From positions 186,001 to 250,000 of the forward strand of contig CAWASE010000002.1 of assembly GCA_963784675.1 (NCBI GenBank): a stretch of 64,000 nucleotides of DNA, written 5' to 3'. The notes below the pieces were generated by a model. It had not been told where the DNA came from, searched no databases, and saw only the letters and a program-made list of their open reading frames with translations. Positions 1 through 8,246 of the stretch are shown here, in pieces. Origin of the DNA: SCTD01 sp963784675 (lineage in GTDB: Bacteria > Actinomycetota > Actinomycetes > Mycobacteriales > SCTD01). The translations under genes were made by a program, and so were the position numbers. Each line of letters starts with the position of its first letter. Within the stretch, counting starts at the first letter, position 1.

Positions 1-325
1 AGATGCCGGTCGTGCGCGCCGAGCCGCCGGTGATGGCCGCCGAGATCGTCGGAGCGGTCCACGACCGCGACCTGCTCGACGTGCTGTTCTCCGGCCGCGC
101 GCAGCTCGCCGACCGGCTCGCCGAACACATGGCGCCGCCGCTGCCGATGATCGGTGCCGGGGAGGCGGTGCAGGTGGCGATGGTCGCGCTGGAAGGCGGC
201 CGACGTGCTCGTGAGCGAGGCGGCCGGTGGGCGTGCTCACGCGCCAGGACGTGCTGGCCTTCCTCGCCAGCCGAGCGGCCACCCTCTACCGGCCCGCGGG
301 CCCCCGCCGTACCGTCGGGGCGTGA
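1..325 (+). CDS. cbs: Cystathionine beta-synthase, C-terminal CBS-domain fragment (5' outside window, frame interrupted)
   Basis: This is the tail of the PLP enzyme that condenses serine and homocysteine to cystathionine. Only the C-terminal CBS-domain pair is visible: frame 3 reads VVRAEPPVMAAEIVGAV and AEHMAPPLPMIGAGEAVQVA. The protein then continues in frame 1 (ADVLVSE, from about 196) and frame 2 (PVGVLTRQDVLAFLASRAA, from about 222), stopping at TGA 323-325. Two frame changes within 30 bp of otherwise well-kept sequence look like base-calling errors. The ATG at position 3 is internal, since family members continue upstream. The stop overlaps a GTG (322) in a GTGA arrangement, so metB is probably translationally coupled. 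The cbs-metB pair is a known actinobacterial reverse transsulfuration unit. Confidence 0.75.
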
Positions 326-1595
326 CCGAACCAGCGCAGCAGACCGCCGACCATCTCGCCGCAGCGGGCAGCCGCCTTCGGCAGCCAGGTGCACGGCGGC
401 GCCGCTCCCGGCCGACCCCCACTCCTGGGCCGACGGCGGCAGCCACTCCTGGGCCGACGGCGGCTATGGCTTCGAGACCCTCGCCATCCACGCCGGCCAG
501 GATCCCGACCCGACCACCGGCGCCGTCGTCGTCCCGATCTACCAGACCTCGACGTACGTGCAGTCCGAGGTCGGCAAGCACCAGGGGTATGAGTACAGCC
601 GCAGCGGCAACCCCACGCGGACCGCGCTGGAGACCTGTCTGGCTGCGCTCGAGGGCGGTCGCACCGGGCTGGCCTTCGCCTCCGGGCTGGCCGCCGAGGA
701 CGCGCTGCTGCGCACCGTCTGCACCCCCGGCTCGCACGTCGTCGTGCCCGACGACGCGTACGGCGGCACCTACCGGCTGTTCGCCCAGGTGCTCGCCCGC
801 TGGGGGGTGGAGCACACGCCGGTGCCGCTCGGCGACCTGGCTGCCGTCCGCTCGGCGATGCGTCCCGAGACGGTGCTGATCTGGTGCGAGACACCGACCA
901 ACCCGCTGCTCGGCGTCGCCGACATCGCCGCGCTGGCCACGATCGCGCACGACGGCGGCGCGCGGCTGGTCGTCGACAACACCTTCGCCAGCCCTTACCT
1001 CCAGCAGCCGTTGGCGCTCGGCGCCGACGTCGTCGTGCACTCCACGACGAAGTACCTGGGCGGGCACTCCGACGTCGTGGGCGGGGCGCTGGTGACGACG
1101 GACGTCGCTCTGGGGGAGCAGCTCGCCTACCACCAGAACGCCATGGGGGGCGTGCCGGGCGCCTTCGACAGCTGGTTGGTGCTGCGCGGGGCCAAGACGC
1201 TGGGGGTGCGCATGGACCGGCACTGCAGCAACGCTGCCCGCGTCGTCGAGCTGCTGCAGCGCCACCCGGCGGTGGCCACCGTGCTCTATCCCGGGCTGCC
1301 CGACCATCCTGGTCACGAGGTCGCCGCCAAGCAGATGAGCCAGTTCGGCGGCATGGTCAGCTTCCGGCTCGCCGACGGAGAGGCCAAGGCGCTGGAGGTC
1401 TGCCGGAGCACGAAGGTCTTCACGCTCGGGGAGTCGCTCGGCGGCGTCGAGTCGCTCATCGAGCACCCGGGACGGATGACGCACGCGAGCGTCGCCGGCT
1501 CGCAGCTGGAGGTGCCGGCCGACCTGGTGCGGCTGTCGGTCGGCATCGAGACGGCCGACGACCTGCTCGCCGACCTGGAGCGTGCGCTGGGCTGA
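322..1595 (+). CDS. metB: Cystathionine gamma-synthase/lyase (Cys/Met metabolism PLP enzyme), start region disrupted
   Basis: This is a PLP-dependent enzyme of the Cys/Met family that makes or cleaves cystathionine in transsulfuration. The long frame carries FETLAIHAGQDPDPTTGAVV, the SRSGNPTR substrate/PLP motif, CETPTNP, VVDNTFASPYLQQP and the Schiff-base lysine in STTKYLGGHSDVVGG, then runs to the normal C-terminus. No ATG/GTG/TTG exists in that frame between the end of cbs and FETLAIHAG. The most likely start is GTG 322, which overlaps the cbs stop but lies in frame 1, so one frame change must fall at about 330-465. A 24-bp tandem duplication there encodes HSWADGGS-HSWADGGY. Gamma-synthase and gamma-lyase cannot be separated by eye. 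The enzyme identity is sure; the start is not. Confidence 0.88.
420..464 (+). repeat. 24-bp tandem duplication in the metB leader region
   Basis: The 21-base string CACTCCTGGGCCGACGGCGGC occurs at 420-440 and again at 444-464, a 24-bp period with the triplet AGC between the copies. In the metB frame it encodes HSWADGG twice. It lies exactly where the metB start cannot be placed in frame, so it may be a true small duplication or an assembly artefact. Confidence 0.8.
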
Positions 1596-1689
1596 GCGTC
1601 GGCCGGACCTGTCCTCAAGGCGTACGAGGTGGCAGGATCGGCCTGTGGATAACTCCGGCGCGGCCTTCGAGCGGCTCTACGGTCGGCCC

Positions 1690-2139
1690 ATGACCACCGC
1701 CGACGATCTCGAAGCCCGCGTCACCGCCCTGGAGGCCGAGGTCGCGCTGCTGCGCGAGCAGACGGCGGCCGGTGCCGAGGACGCCAGCGCCGCCCGGTAC
1801 CTGTCGGCCGGCGCCGATCAGGACGTCGCCGCGCTGCGCGTCGAGCTCCGTGCCCACACCCGGCTGCTCATGGCCCTGCGCGAGACCCAGGTGGCGCAGG
1901 GCCAGCGCCTGGACACGATGGAACACCGCCTGGACCGCCTGGAGCAGCGGATGGCCAGCCTGGAGCAGCGGATGGACAGCCTCGAGCAGCGGATGGACAG
2001 CCTGGAGCAGCGGATGGACAGCCTCGAGCAGCGGATGGACAGCCTCGAGCAGAAGATGGCGGCCGGCTTCGCCACGCTGCAGGCCGGGATGGCGCACATC
2101 GTGACCCTGCTGGAACGCCTCGGACCGGAGCCGGCCTGA
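1690..2139 (+). CDS. Heptad-repeat coiled-coil protein of unknown function
   Basis: This 149-aa protein starts at ATG 1690 (MTTADDLEARVTALEAEVAL). It has no signal peptide or membrane segment. It is helical throughout: an N-terminal leucine/valine heptad region (residues 4-25), a middle helix, then six 7-residue repeats of the type LEQRMDS (residues 84-125), preceded by the similar MEHRLDRLEQRM, and a hydrophobic tail ending LLERLGPEPA. Leucine at a and methionine at e/d positions fit a parallel oligomeric coiled coil of SlyX- or DUF16-like type. An in-frame reading further upstream would run into metB and lacks coiled-coil character. Cytoplasmic scaffold or oligomerisation roles are only inference. 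The recent repeat copies suggest length can vary between strains. Confidence 0.7.
   Translation: MTTADDLEARVTALEAEVALLREQTAAGAEDASAARYLSAGADQDVAALRVELRAHTRLLMALRETQVAQGQRLDTMEHRLDRLEQRMASLEQRMDSLEQRMDSLEQRMDSLEQRMDSLEQKMAAGFATLQAGMAHIVTLLERLGPEPA
1939..2064 (+). repeat. Six tandem 21-bp units encoding coiled-coil heptads
   Basis: Units begin at 1939, 1960, 1981, 2002, 2023 and 2044. Each reads CTSGAGCAGCGGATGGACAG followed by C, with small changes in the first (Ala for Asp) and last (EQKMAA). The first codon alternates CTG/CTC, so 1960-2001 and 2002-2043 are identical 42-bp copies. This indicates duplication of a two-heptad unit rather than independent single-unit growth. The whole array stays in frame. 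Confidence 0.9.
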
Positions 2140-2227
2140 GCCCGCGGACGTCACCATCTGCCCACCCGGCCGTTGGTCCGGTCATGACGGCCTTGACCCC
2201 AGCTGCCCGCCACCGCAGGCTGGCGTC

Positions 2228-3244
2228 GTGACCGCTGCCGTGATCCGCCCGCGTCCGCGCTGGCAGACCGAGGCGGTCGCGTGGGCCGCCGCAGCCACGC
2301 TGCTGCTGGGGGTCGCCGTGGCTGCCTCGCGTGGCGAACCCGAGGCCGTGGCCGCGACCCCGGTCGTCACCACCCCGAGTCCCGTCCCGCCGGCACCGAG
2401 CCCCTCGCCGTCCCCGACTCCGCTGCCCAGCCCGGTGCCGAGCCCGGTACCGCCGCCGCCGGCCAAGACCGCCGCGCAACCCGAGCTCGACGTCGCCACG
2501 GTGCTCGGACCGCCGCCGGGGCCCCAGGACGACCCACGGCCGACGAACGTCGCGGCGCCGGCCGACCGCTACGCCTTCCTGGTCGGCGTGCAGAACTACC
2601 GGGCCCCCACCCACGACACCATCGGTAGCGCGAAGGACGTCCGCTTCATCCAGTCGATGCTGGTGCAGGCCGGCTGGAAGCCGGAGAACATCCGGATGAT
2701 CGTCGACGGGCAGGCCACCGGAGCGGCTGTCCGAGACGGTATGGCGTGGCTCGCGGCCAAGGGGCAGCCGGGGACGTTCACCTACTTCCACTACAGCGGG
2801 CACGTGAAGCAGAAGGGCGGCACGCGCGAGGCGCTGTGGCCGGTCGACCGCGACTTCGTCGACGACACGCAGGTCGCCGCCGCGCTGTCGAAGGTGCAGG
2901 GCCGGCTGTGGGTCGACATCGCCGGCTGCGAGGCCAACAGCTTCGTCGAGGGGCTGCCGAACGACCGCGTGCTGTTCAGCGCCAGCAGCAAGCAGACCGA
3001 GAAGTCCTACGAGTACCCGCCGTGGGCGATGTCGGTGTGGAGCGGCCTGCTGTTCGACGTCTCGCTGCGGCAGGGCCAGGCCGACGCCGACAAGGACGGT
3101 CGCGTGACGATCGGGGAGGCGCTGCGCTACAGCCAGTACTACGCGCAGGCCATCACCTATGGGCAGCGGCCGCACGGCCGGCAGACCCCGCAGTTCTCCG
3201 GCGCCGCTGACCTCGGCTGGACGCTGGCCGACCCGCCTGCCTGA
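2228..3244 (+). CDS. Membrane-anchored caspase-like (peptidase C14) protein with EF-hand loop
   Basis: The 338-aa product starts at GTG 2228. Residues 16-33 form an N-terminal membrane anchor or signal, followed by a Pro/Ser-rich linker (about 44-80) and a caspase-fold domain (about 113-320) that would face outside the cell. The dyad is visible as His192 in FHYSGHV and Cys234 in DIAGCEANS. The strand YAFLVGVQNY and the helix KDVRFIQSMLVQAG match the family. The residue after His is Val instead of the usual Gly of YSGHG. Residues 286-297 read DADKDGRVTIGE, a canonical DxDxDG EF-hand calcium loop. Prokaryotic metacaspases are often calcium-activated, so calcium control is a fair inference. No obvious substrate or partner gene lies next to it. 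The caspase family call is strong; whether it is active is unknown. Confidence 0.85.
   Translation: MTAAVIRPRPRWQTEAVAWAAAATLLLGVAVAASRGEPEAVAATPVVTTPSPVPPAPSPSPSPTPLPSPVPSPVPPPPAKTAAQPELDVATVLGPPPGPQDDPRPTNVAAPADRYAFLVGVQNYRAPTHDTIGSAKDVRFIQSMLVQAGWKPENIRMIVDGQATGAAVRDGMAWLAAKGQPGTFTYFHYSGHVKQKGGTREALWPVDRDFVDDTQVAAALSKVQGRLWVDIAGCEANSFVEGLPNDRVLFSASSKQTEKSYEYPPWAMSVWSGLLFDVSLRQGQADADKDGRVTIGEALRYSQYYAQAITYGQRPHGRQTPQFSGAADLGWTLADPPA
3083..3118 (+). other. EF-hand calcium-binding loop inside the caspase-like gene
   Basis: The twelve codons read DADKDGRVTIGE. Asp sits at loop positions 1, 3 and 5, Gly at 6, a hydrophobic residue at 8, Thr at 9 and Glu at 12. All are the standard EF-hand ligand positions. 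Confidence 0.7.
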
Positions 3245-3303
3245 GCCTGCGGGCACGACGTGGGCCGCCGACGGGAGCGGCCCGCGGTGCGCTGTGCGAG
3301 AAA

Positions 3304-3393
3304 TGTGACGCGCACGGCAGGAACCCGTCACACTGAGGCAGGAAACTGGTGAACACCGGCGAAACAAGCACCTGTACCCGCCGGTAGGTCACC
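3304..3393 (+). promoter_or_regulatory. Structured 5' leader with two inverted repeats upstream of the secreted protein gene
   Basis: TGTGACG (3304-3310) and CGTCACA (3326-3332) form a perfect 7-bp inverted repeat. Downstream, GGTGA (3348-3352)/TCACC (3389-3393) enclose ACCGGCG (3355-3361)/CGCCGGT (3379-3385), giving a two-step hairpin with a 17-nt loop that ends 27 nt before ATG 3421. The first repeat could be an operator and the second an RNA element. I checked the hairpin by eye against cobalamin, c-di-GMP and ydaO-type cores and saw no convincing match. Confidence 0.35.
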
Positions 3394-3420
3394 GTCAGGG
3401 CTCGGACGAAGGGATGAACG

Positions 3421-4530
3421 ATGCGGAGATCCCGTCGAGGAGCAGCCACGGCGCTGGCTGTGGGGCTCACGCTGCCGTTGTGGGCTGCGACGCCCGCGAT
3501 CGCCGCCGACCTGAGCGGCTCCGAGCCGGCGTCCTCCGGCGCCTACTTCTCCAGCGCCGGCATCGCCAAGCCGGACGTGTCGCCCCAGGCGCCGCCGAAC
3601 GTCACGGCCAGTGCGGACGGGGTCGGCCCGGGGAACCTCGCCGTCGCTGCCCGCGCCGGCATGGAGGACAAGGTCTCCTTCCTGTTCTTCTCGCTGAACG
3701 ACGTCCCGCTGGACGGGGTCGTCACCAAGGCGGTGCTGACCGTCCCCCTCGTCGCGAACGACCCCGACAACCTCTCCAGCGGCCAGGCCCCCGAGAAGGT
3801 GCGCGCCTGCAAGGCCGCCGACACCGGCTTCGGCGGCGAGGACGGTGCGGCGCTGAGCCTGGCACCGGAACGCCTGTGCGAGGAGTTCCAGGCGCCGGGC
3901 AAGGCCTCCGACGACGGGAAGGGCTACGTCTTCGACATCACGGCGCTGGCCGCCACCTGGCTGGACAGCAACGACGGAGTGGCCCTCACCACGGCCGACG
4001 GGGCCAGCACGACACCGTTCCAGGTCGTGTTCGGCAGCGCCGAGCAGAGCACGCTGTCCTACTCCTACTCCGCGCCCGAGCCCGAGGCTGTCGTCGCGCT
4101 GCCGGTCGAGCCCGACACCGGTAGCGGGGTCGTCGACGCGCCGACCTTCGACAGCGGAACCAGTGGCGGCGGGTTCGCCGTCGACGAGGGCGTGGGCTCC
4201 GACGGTGGCTTCACCGGCAGCACCGACGCCCCGGTGATCGACAGCGGACCGGTCGATGCTGCGCCGGTCGACAGCGCCCCGGTCCCCGAGGCTGCGGCGC
4301 CGGTCACCGCCGTCACGGTCACCTCGGTGGCCCGCGAGCTCGCGGCGCCGACCCTGCGGCCCAGTGCCAGCGCCTGGCTGGGCGGCCTGCTGCTCGTGGC
4401 AGCGCTGGCCCTGCTGTCGCTGGTCCTCGGTGACCCGCGGGTCCCGCAGCGGGCCGCCAGCACCACGCGGCTGTCGGCGGCGCTGCAGGCCCGCGAGCGC
4501 ACCGCTGCCGCCGTGCAGCCCCAGACCTGA
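3421..4530 (+). CDS. Secreted, C-terminally membrane-anchored DNRLRE-like protein
   Basis: The 369-aa protein starts at ATG 3421. It has a twin-basic signal peptide (MRRSRRGAATALAVGLTLPL, cleavage near AIAA-DLSG). A beta-rich domain (about 30-210) resembles DNRLRE-type carbohydrate/wall modules: FSSAGIAKPDVSP, SFLFFSLNDVPLDGVVTKAV, FDITALAATWL. An acidic Ser/Gly/Pro/Val linker (about 220-300) follows, then a transmembrane helix (WLGGLLLVAALALLSLVLG) and a short cytoplasmic tail. It should face the cell wall. It lies 75 bp upstream of the LIV-type substrate-binding lipoprotein on the same strand, so it may assist that transporter, for instance as a wall-spanning spacer. The role is inference. 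Confidence 0.65.
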   Translation: MRRSRRGAATALAVGLTLPLWAATPAIAADLSGSEPASSGAYFSSAGIAKPDVSPQAPPNVTASADGVGPGNLAVAARAGMEDKVSFLFFSLNDVPLDGVVTKAVLTVPLVANDPDNLSSGQAPEKVRACKAADTGFGGEDGAALSLAPERLCEEFQAPGKASDDGKGYVFDITALAATWLDSNDGVALTTADGASTTPFQVVFGSAEQSTLSYSYSAPEPEAVVALPVEPDTGSGVVDAPTFDSGTSGGGFAVDEGVGSDGGFTGSTDAPVIDSGPVDAAPVDSAPVPEAAAPVTAVTVTSVARELAAPTLRPSASAWLGGLLLVAALALLSLVLGDPRVPQRAASTTRLSAALQARERTAAAVQPQT

Positions 4531-4605
4531 CAGCCGTCCCCTCCTCAGTACCCGCACCCTCTGCCCGATCCCAGTACCTCCCGCCCACCCAGCACCGGAG
4601 ACCTC

Positions 4606-6175
4606 ATGACCACGCGCCCCCCGCGCGCTCTCGCCCTCGTGCTCCTCTCGGCCGCCTTCCTGTCCGCGTGCGGGCTCAAGCCCGAGGTGCAGGACCGGTT
4701 GGCCCAGAACCCCTCGGCAGGGGGTGGCAACAGCGTCGGTTCCGAGGTCGGCACCGTCGACCCGGCTACCGGCGAGGTCGTCGGCGACGCGGGCACCGAT
4801 GCCGGCACCACCGACGGCAGCACGACGGACGGCGGCACGATCGACGCGGGCACCACCGGCGCCGGCTCGACCGGCAGCGGCGGCACCACGACGACCGGCG
4901 GCTCGAGCGGCAGCTCCGGCAGCGGCACGAGCTCCGGCACCGGCTCCTCGAGCGGCAGCAGCGGCTCGTCCGGCACCGGTTCGTCGGGCACCGGTTCGTC
5001 CGGCACCGGTTCGAGCTCGGGCAGCAGCGGCACCGGCGGGACGACCACCGAGGCGGCGCCCGGCAACACCACCGGCATCGACACCAAGAACAAGACGATC
5101 ACCGTCATCCTGCACGGGCCGCTCACCGGCGCCGGCGTGCCGCAGGAGAGCTTCCAGTCCGGCGGCCCCGAAGTACTGGGACCAGAGCGGCCCCAACGGC
5201 GGTCCGCGGCTGGTCATGGGCGGCTACCGCGTCATCGCCAAGGCCGTCGACGACAAGTACAACGCGCAGGACGCGCTGCGCGCGTGCAACGCCGCCGCGA
5301 AGGAAGCCTTCGTCATCATCGGCGGCGCCGGTACCGACCAGATCCAGGCGTGCGCGCAGAGCCAGGTGCTGCGCCGCGGCAACGTCCCGTACCTGTCCTC
5401 CGGGGTCACCGAGGCGGGCCTGGGCGCGCTGCCCAACTACTTCGCCACCTCGCTCACCTACAAGCAGCAGTCGCCGCTGGTCATCAAGATGGCCCGCGAC
5501 AACGGCTTCCTGAACAAGAAGTGGGCCGTGGTCATCACCAACACGCCGAACTTCACCGACGCCCGTGAGTCGATCGTGAGCGAGCTCGGCAAGGCAGGCG
5601 TCATGGGCAAGAGCGGCAAGTTCAGCAAGGACAACGACGTCTACCTGACCGACAAGGCGCCCCGCGACTGCGTCGCGCTGGGCACCCAGCTGCGGGGCGG
5701 CGGCTACGACAGCGTCTACTTCCTGGGCCAGCCGCTGTTCTTCGGCCAGTGCGTCAACCAGTACCCGACCGCCACCTACACCGGCCCCGGCCCGTCCTTC
5801 GGCATCCAGTCCGTCGGCGACCTGGCCTGCCGCGGCGGAGCGGCCCAGTACAAGGGCTTCTACCTGCACCCGACGCCGGACAAGGCGGCTGCCCAGCGGG
5901 TGGCCAAGGGCGCCCCGGCGTTCAAGGACGACATCGAGGCCGGCATCTGGGGCGGCATGCAGCAGCTCGAGCAGGCCTTCGCCCTGGTGAAGGGCCCGCT
6001 CTCGCGCGAGTCGTTCACCAAGGCGCTGGCGGCGGCGAGCGTCCCGGGCGGCGTGGCTGCGCCGGTGAGCTACAACGGCGGCTCGCGCTTCGGTGGCTCA
6101 GCCGCCTACGCGAACAAGATCACCTGTAGCGGCTCGACGGCGGTCATCAAGACGATCGCCACCTACAAGAAGTGA
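4606..6175 (+). CDS. ABC transporter substrate-binding lipoprotein, LIV type (frame interrupted near 5160)
   Basis: This is the extracytoplasmic receptor of a branched-chain amino acid/urea-type importer. It starts at ATG 4606. The lipobox LLSAAFLSAC puts the lipidated Cys at residue 22. A very long Gly/Ser/Thr linker (about 45-150) precedes a type I periplasmic-binding fold starting at KTITVILHGPLTGAGVP. The frame changes from 1 to 2 at about 5157-5168: GESFQSG is followed by APKYWDQSGPNGGPRLVMGG if one G is removed from GGCGGCCCC. The rest (VIIGGAGTDQIQACAQSQ, NVPYLSSGVTE, SVYFLGQPLFFGQCV) is intact to the TGA overlapping livH. The linker is unusually long and probably spans the wall. The ligand cannot be read from sequence. 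Confidence 0.85.
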
Positions 6176-7102
6176 GCGTCGCGGACTGCGCGAGCTGCGC
6201 GGACGTCGTCGCCCTCGATCTGGTCGTCCCGGCGATCGCCGGTCTCGTCCAGGGCTGCGTGTACGGGCTGCTCGGTCTAGGCATCGTGCTGCTCTACAAG
6301 AGCGGCCGCATCTTCAACTTCGCGCAGGCCGAGATGGGGGCCTTCAGCGCCTTCGTCACGGCCTTCTGCGACCAGGGCTCCGGCCCGCTGCCGAACATGC
6401 CGGTCTGGCTGGCGGTGCTGTTCGGGCTGCTCACCGGCGTCGGCCTGGGTCTGGCGATCGAACGCATCGTGATCCGGCCGCTGTTCAGCGCGCCCAAGGT
6501 CACCATCGTCGTGGCGACGGCCGGCGTGTTCCTGTTCCTGTTCGCCATCGAAGGCTTCTGTCCGGCGCCGGTTCGCGCCAGGCCACCCGGATCCTGGACG
6601 GCAACCTCGTCGAGGCCGGGGCGCTGCGCATCACCAACCGCGGTGGCCTGATCGTCGTGGTGCTGGCGGCGCTGGCCGTCGGCTCCGCCCTGTTCTTCAG
6701 CCGCACGCGCACCGGCACGGCGATCATCGCCGTCTCGCAGGAGCCGACGGCGACCCGGTTGGTCGGCATCAGCGTCGAGCGCACCTCGGCACTGACCTGG
6801 GCCATCGCCGGCGGGCTCGGGGCCATCGCCGGCATCCTGCTGTCCGGCACCACCGGCGTCATCGCGCCGGGGCTGCTGACCTCGCTGGCCCTGGTGCCGG
6901 CGTTCACCGCCGCGGTCTTCGGCGGCATCACGGCGCTGCCGGGGGCCTTCGTCGGCGGCGTGGTGATCGGCATGATCGAATCGGTAGCCGCGACGAACGT
7001 CCCGCAGGACGTCATCCCGGGTGCGGGTGGGTCACCCTGTTCGCCACGCTGCTGATAGTGCTGCTCGTCAAACCCGCCGGCCTGCTCGGGAAGGAGACCT
7101 GA
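6172..7102 (+). CDS. LIV-type ABC transporter permease, LivH family (two frame breaks)
   Basis: This is an inner-membrane channel subunit of the importer, about 309 aa. It starts at GTG 6172, overlapping the lipoprotein stop (GTGA). Frame 1 gives LVVPAIAGLVQGCVYGLLGLGIVLLYKSGRIFNFAQAEMG, the LivH signature, through VFLFLFAIEGF. Frame 3 takes over near 6560 (RQATRILDGNLVEAG, then GISVERTSALTWAIAGGLGA). Frame 2 takes over near 7020 (WVTLFATLLIVLLVKPAGLL) to TGA 7100-7102. The second break fits loss of one G in GCGGGTGGGTC. The stop overlaps the next ATG by one base (TGATG). About eight hydrophobic segments are visible across the three pieces. Confidence 0.82.
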
Positions 7103-8246
7103 TGAGCCTGACGCTCCCGGTCGAGGTCGACGCGTCGGCCGAAGCCGTGCCCGTGCCGAAGACCCGTCGCGACTTCGGCCTGGCGCGGTGGATCCCGCGG
7201 GCCCTGGTGGTGCTCGTCTTCGGCTACCTGGTGCTGGTGCGGATGCCCAGCGACGTCGTATACGCGCCGTTCGCCGCCGATGCCTGCATCTTCGCGATGG
7301 TCGGCCTGAGCCTGAACATCCTCATCGGCTACACCGGTCAGCTCTCGCTGGGCCACAACGGGTTCGTCGGTATCGGCGCCTTCGCCGCCGCCTACTCCCT
7401 GACGGTCAAGGGGGTGCCGTTCAGCCTGACGTTCGTCGTCGCCGGGCTGGCGGGAGCGGCGGCAGCGCTGTTCATGGGACTGGTGGCGCTGCGCATCACC
7501 GGTCTGTATCTCGCGCTGATCACCCTCGTGTTCGGCCTGACCCTGGGCGACTCGCTGTTCGAGGTCGACTTCCTGACCAACGGCGGTTCGGGACAGCCCG
7601 CCAACCGGCCGGAGTTCTTGTTCGACGACCGGAACTTCTTCTACTTCTGCCTGGCCTTCCTGCTGGTCGTCATGTACCTCGACTACCGGCTGCTGCGCTC
7701 CAAGACCGGTCGCGCGCTGCTGGCGCTGAAGGAGAACGAGCGCGTCGCCGAGGCCTTCGGCATCAACGTCACGGCCTACAAGCTGCTGGCCTTCGTGCTC
7801 TCCGGCTCTGTCGCCGGAGTCGCCGGAGCGCTGCTGGCCTACCGGCTCGGCATCGTCACGGCGTCCGGCCTCGGCTTCAACCTGGCCCTGACCTTCGTCC
7901 TGCTGACGGTGGTCGGCGGGCTCGGCTCGCGACTGGGCATCGTGCTCGGCGGCACCCTGTTCGCGACGCTGTCCTACCTGTTCGACAACACCTGGGTCGG
8001 GGGCGTCGAGAACGCGATCATCGGCTTCGTCTCTTTCGGCAGCGAGACGGCGAAGACCAACTTCAAGGGTCGGCGGTCGGCTTCATCGGGGCGCTCGGTC
8101 TGCTGGTCACGCTCGTGCAGTACCCCGGCGGCATCGGCCAGCAGATCAAGCCGCTGACGAGCTGGCTGTCGGGCAAGCCTTTCTCCCTGCACGGCGACGA
8201 CGACTCAGGCCCCGCGGCCGTGGAGGGCTCCAGTGTCCGTGCTTGA
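7102..8246 (+). CDS. LIV-type ABC transporter permease, LivM family (frame break near 8070)
   Basis: This is the second channel subunit, about 381 aa, starting at ATG 7102. It has the LivM hallmarks VGLSLNILIGYTGQLSLGHN, FVGIGAFAAAY, LRITGLYLALITLVFGLTLG and TGRALLALKENERVAEAFGI, with roughly ten membrane helices. After TAKTNFKG the protein continues in frame 3 (SAVGFIGALGLLVTLVQYPGG, then a short polar tail). The break fits one missing G in a G-run at about 8068-8071. The stop (8244-8246) lies inside livG, which starts at GTG 8233, a 14-bp overlap that argues for tight coupling. Confidence 0.85.

Noticed and set aside
1939..2064. Possible CRISPR array
   Set aside because: Units are directly adjacent 21-mers without spacers and encode heptads in frame.
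3304..3393. Known riboswitch (cobalamin, c-di-GMP, ydaO)
   Set aside because: Pieces such as GGTGAAC and CCGGTAGG look suggestive, but the conserved cores and their order are not met by eye. Kept only as an unnamed structured leader.
4890..5040. Short tandem GGCACCGGTTCGTC-type repeats
   Set aside because: They are low-complexity Gly/Ser/Thr codons of the lipoprotein linker, not a separate repeat element.
3328..5217. 629-aa open frame on the minus strand
   Set aside because: Antisense to the secreted protein and the lipoprotein linker. Low-complexity composition follows from the Gly/Ser codons on the other strand.
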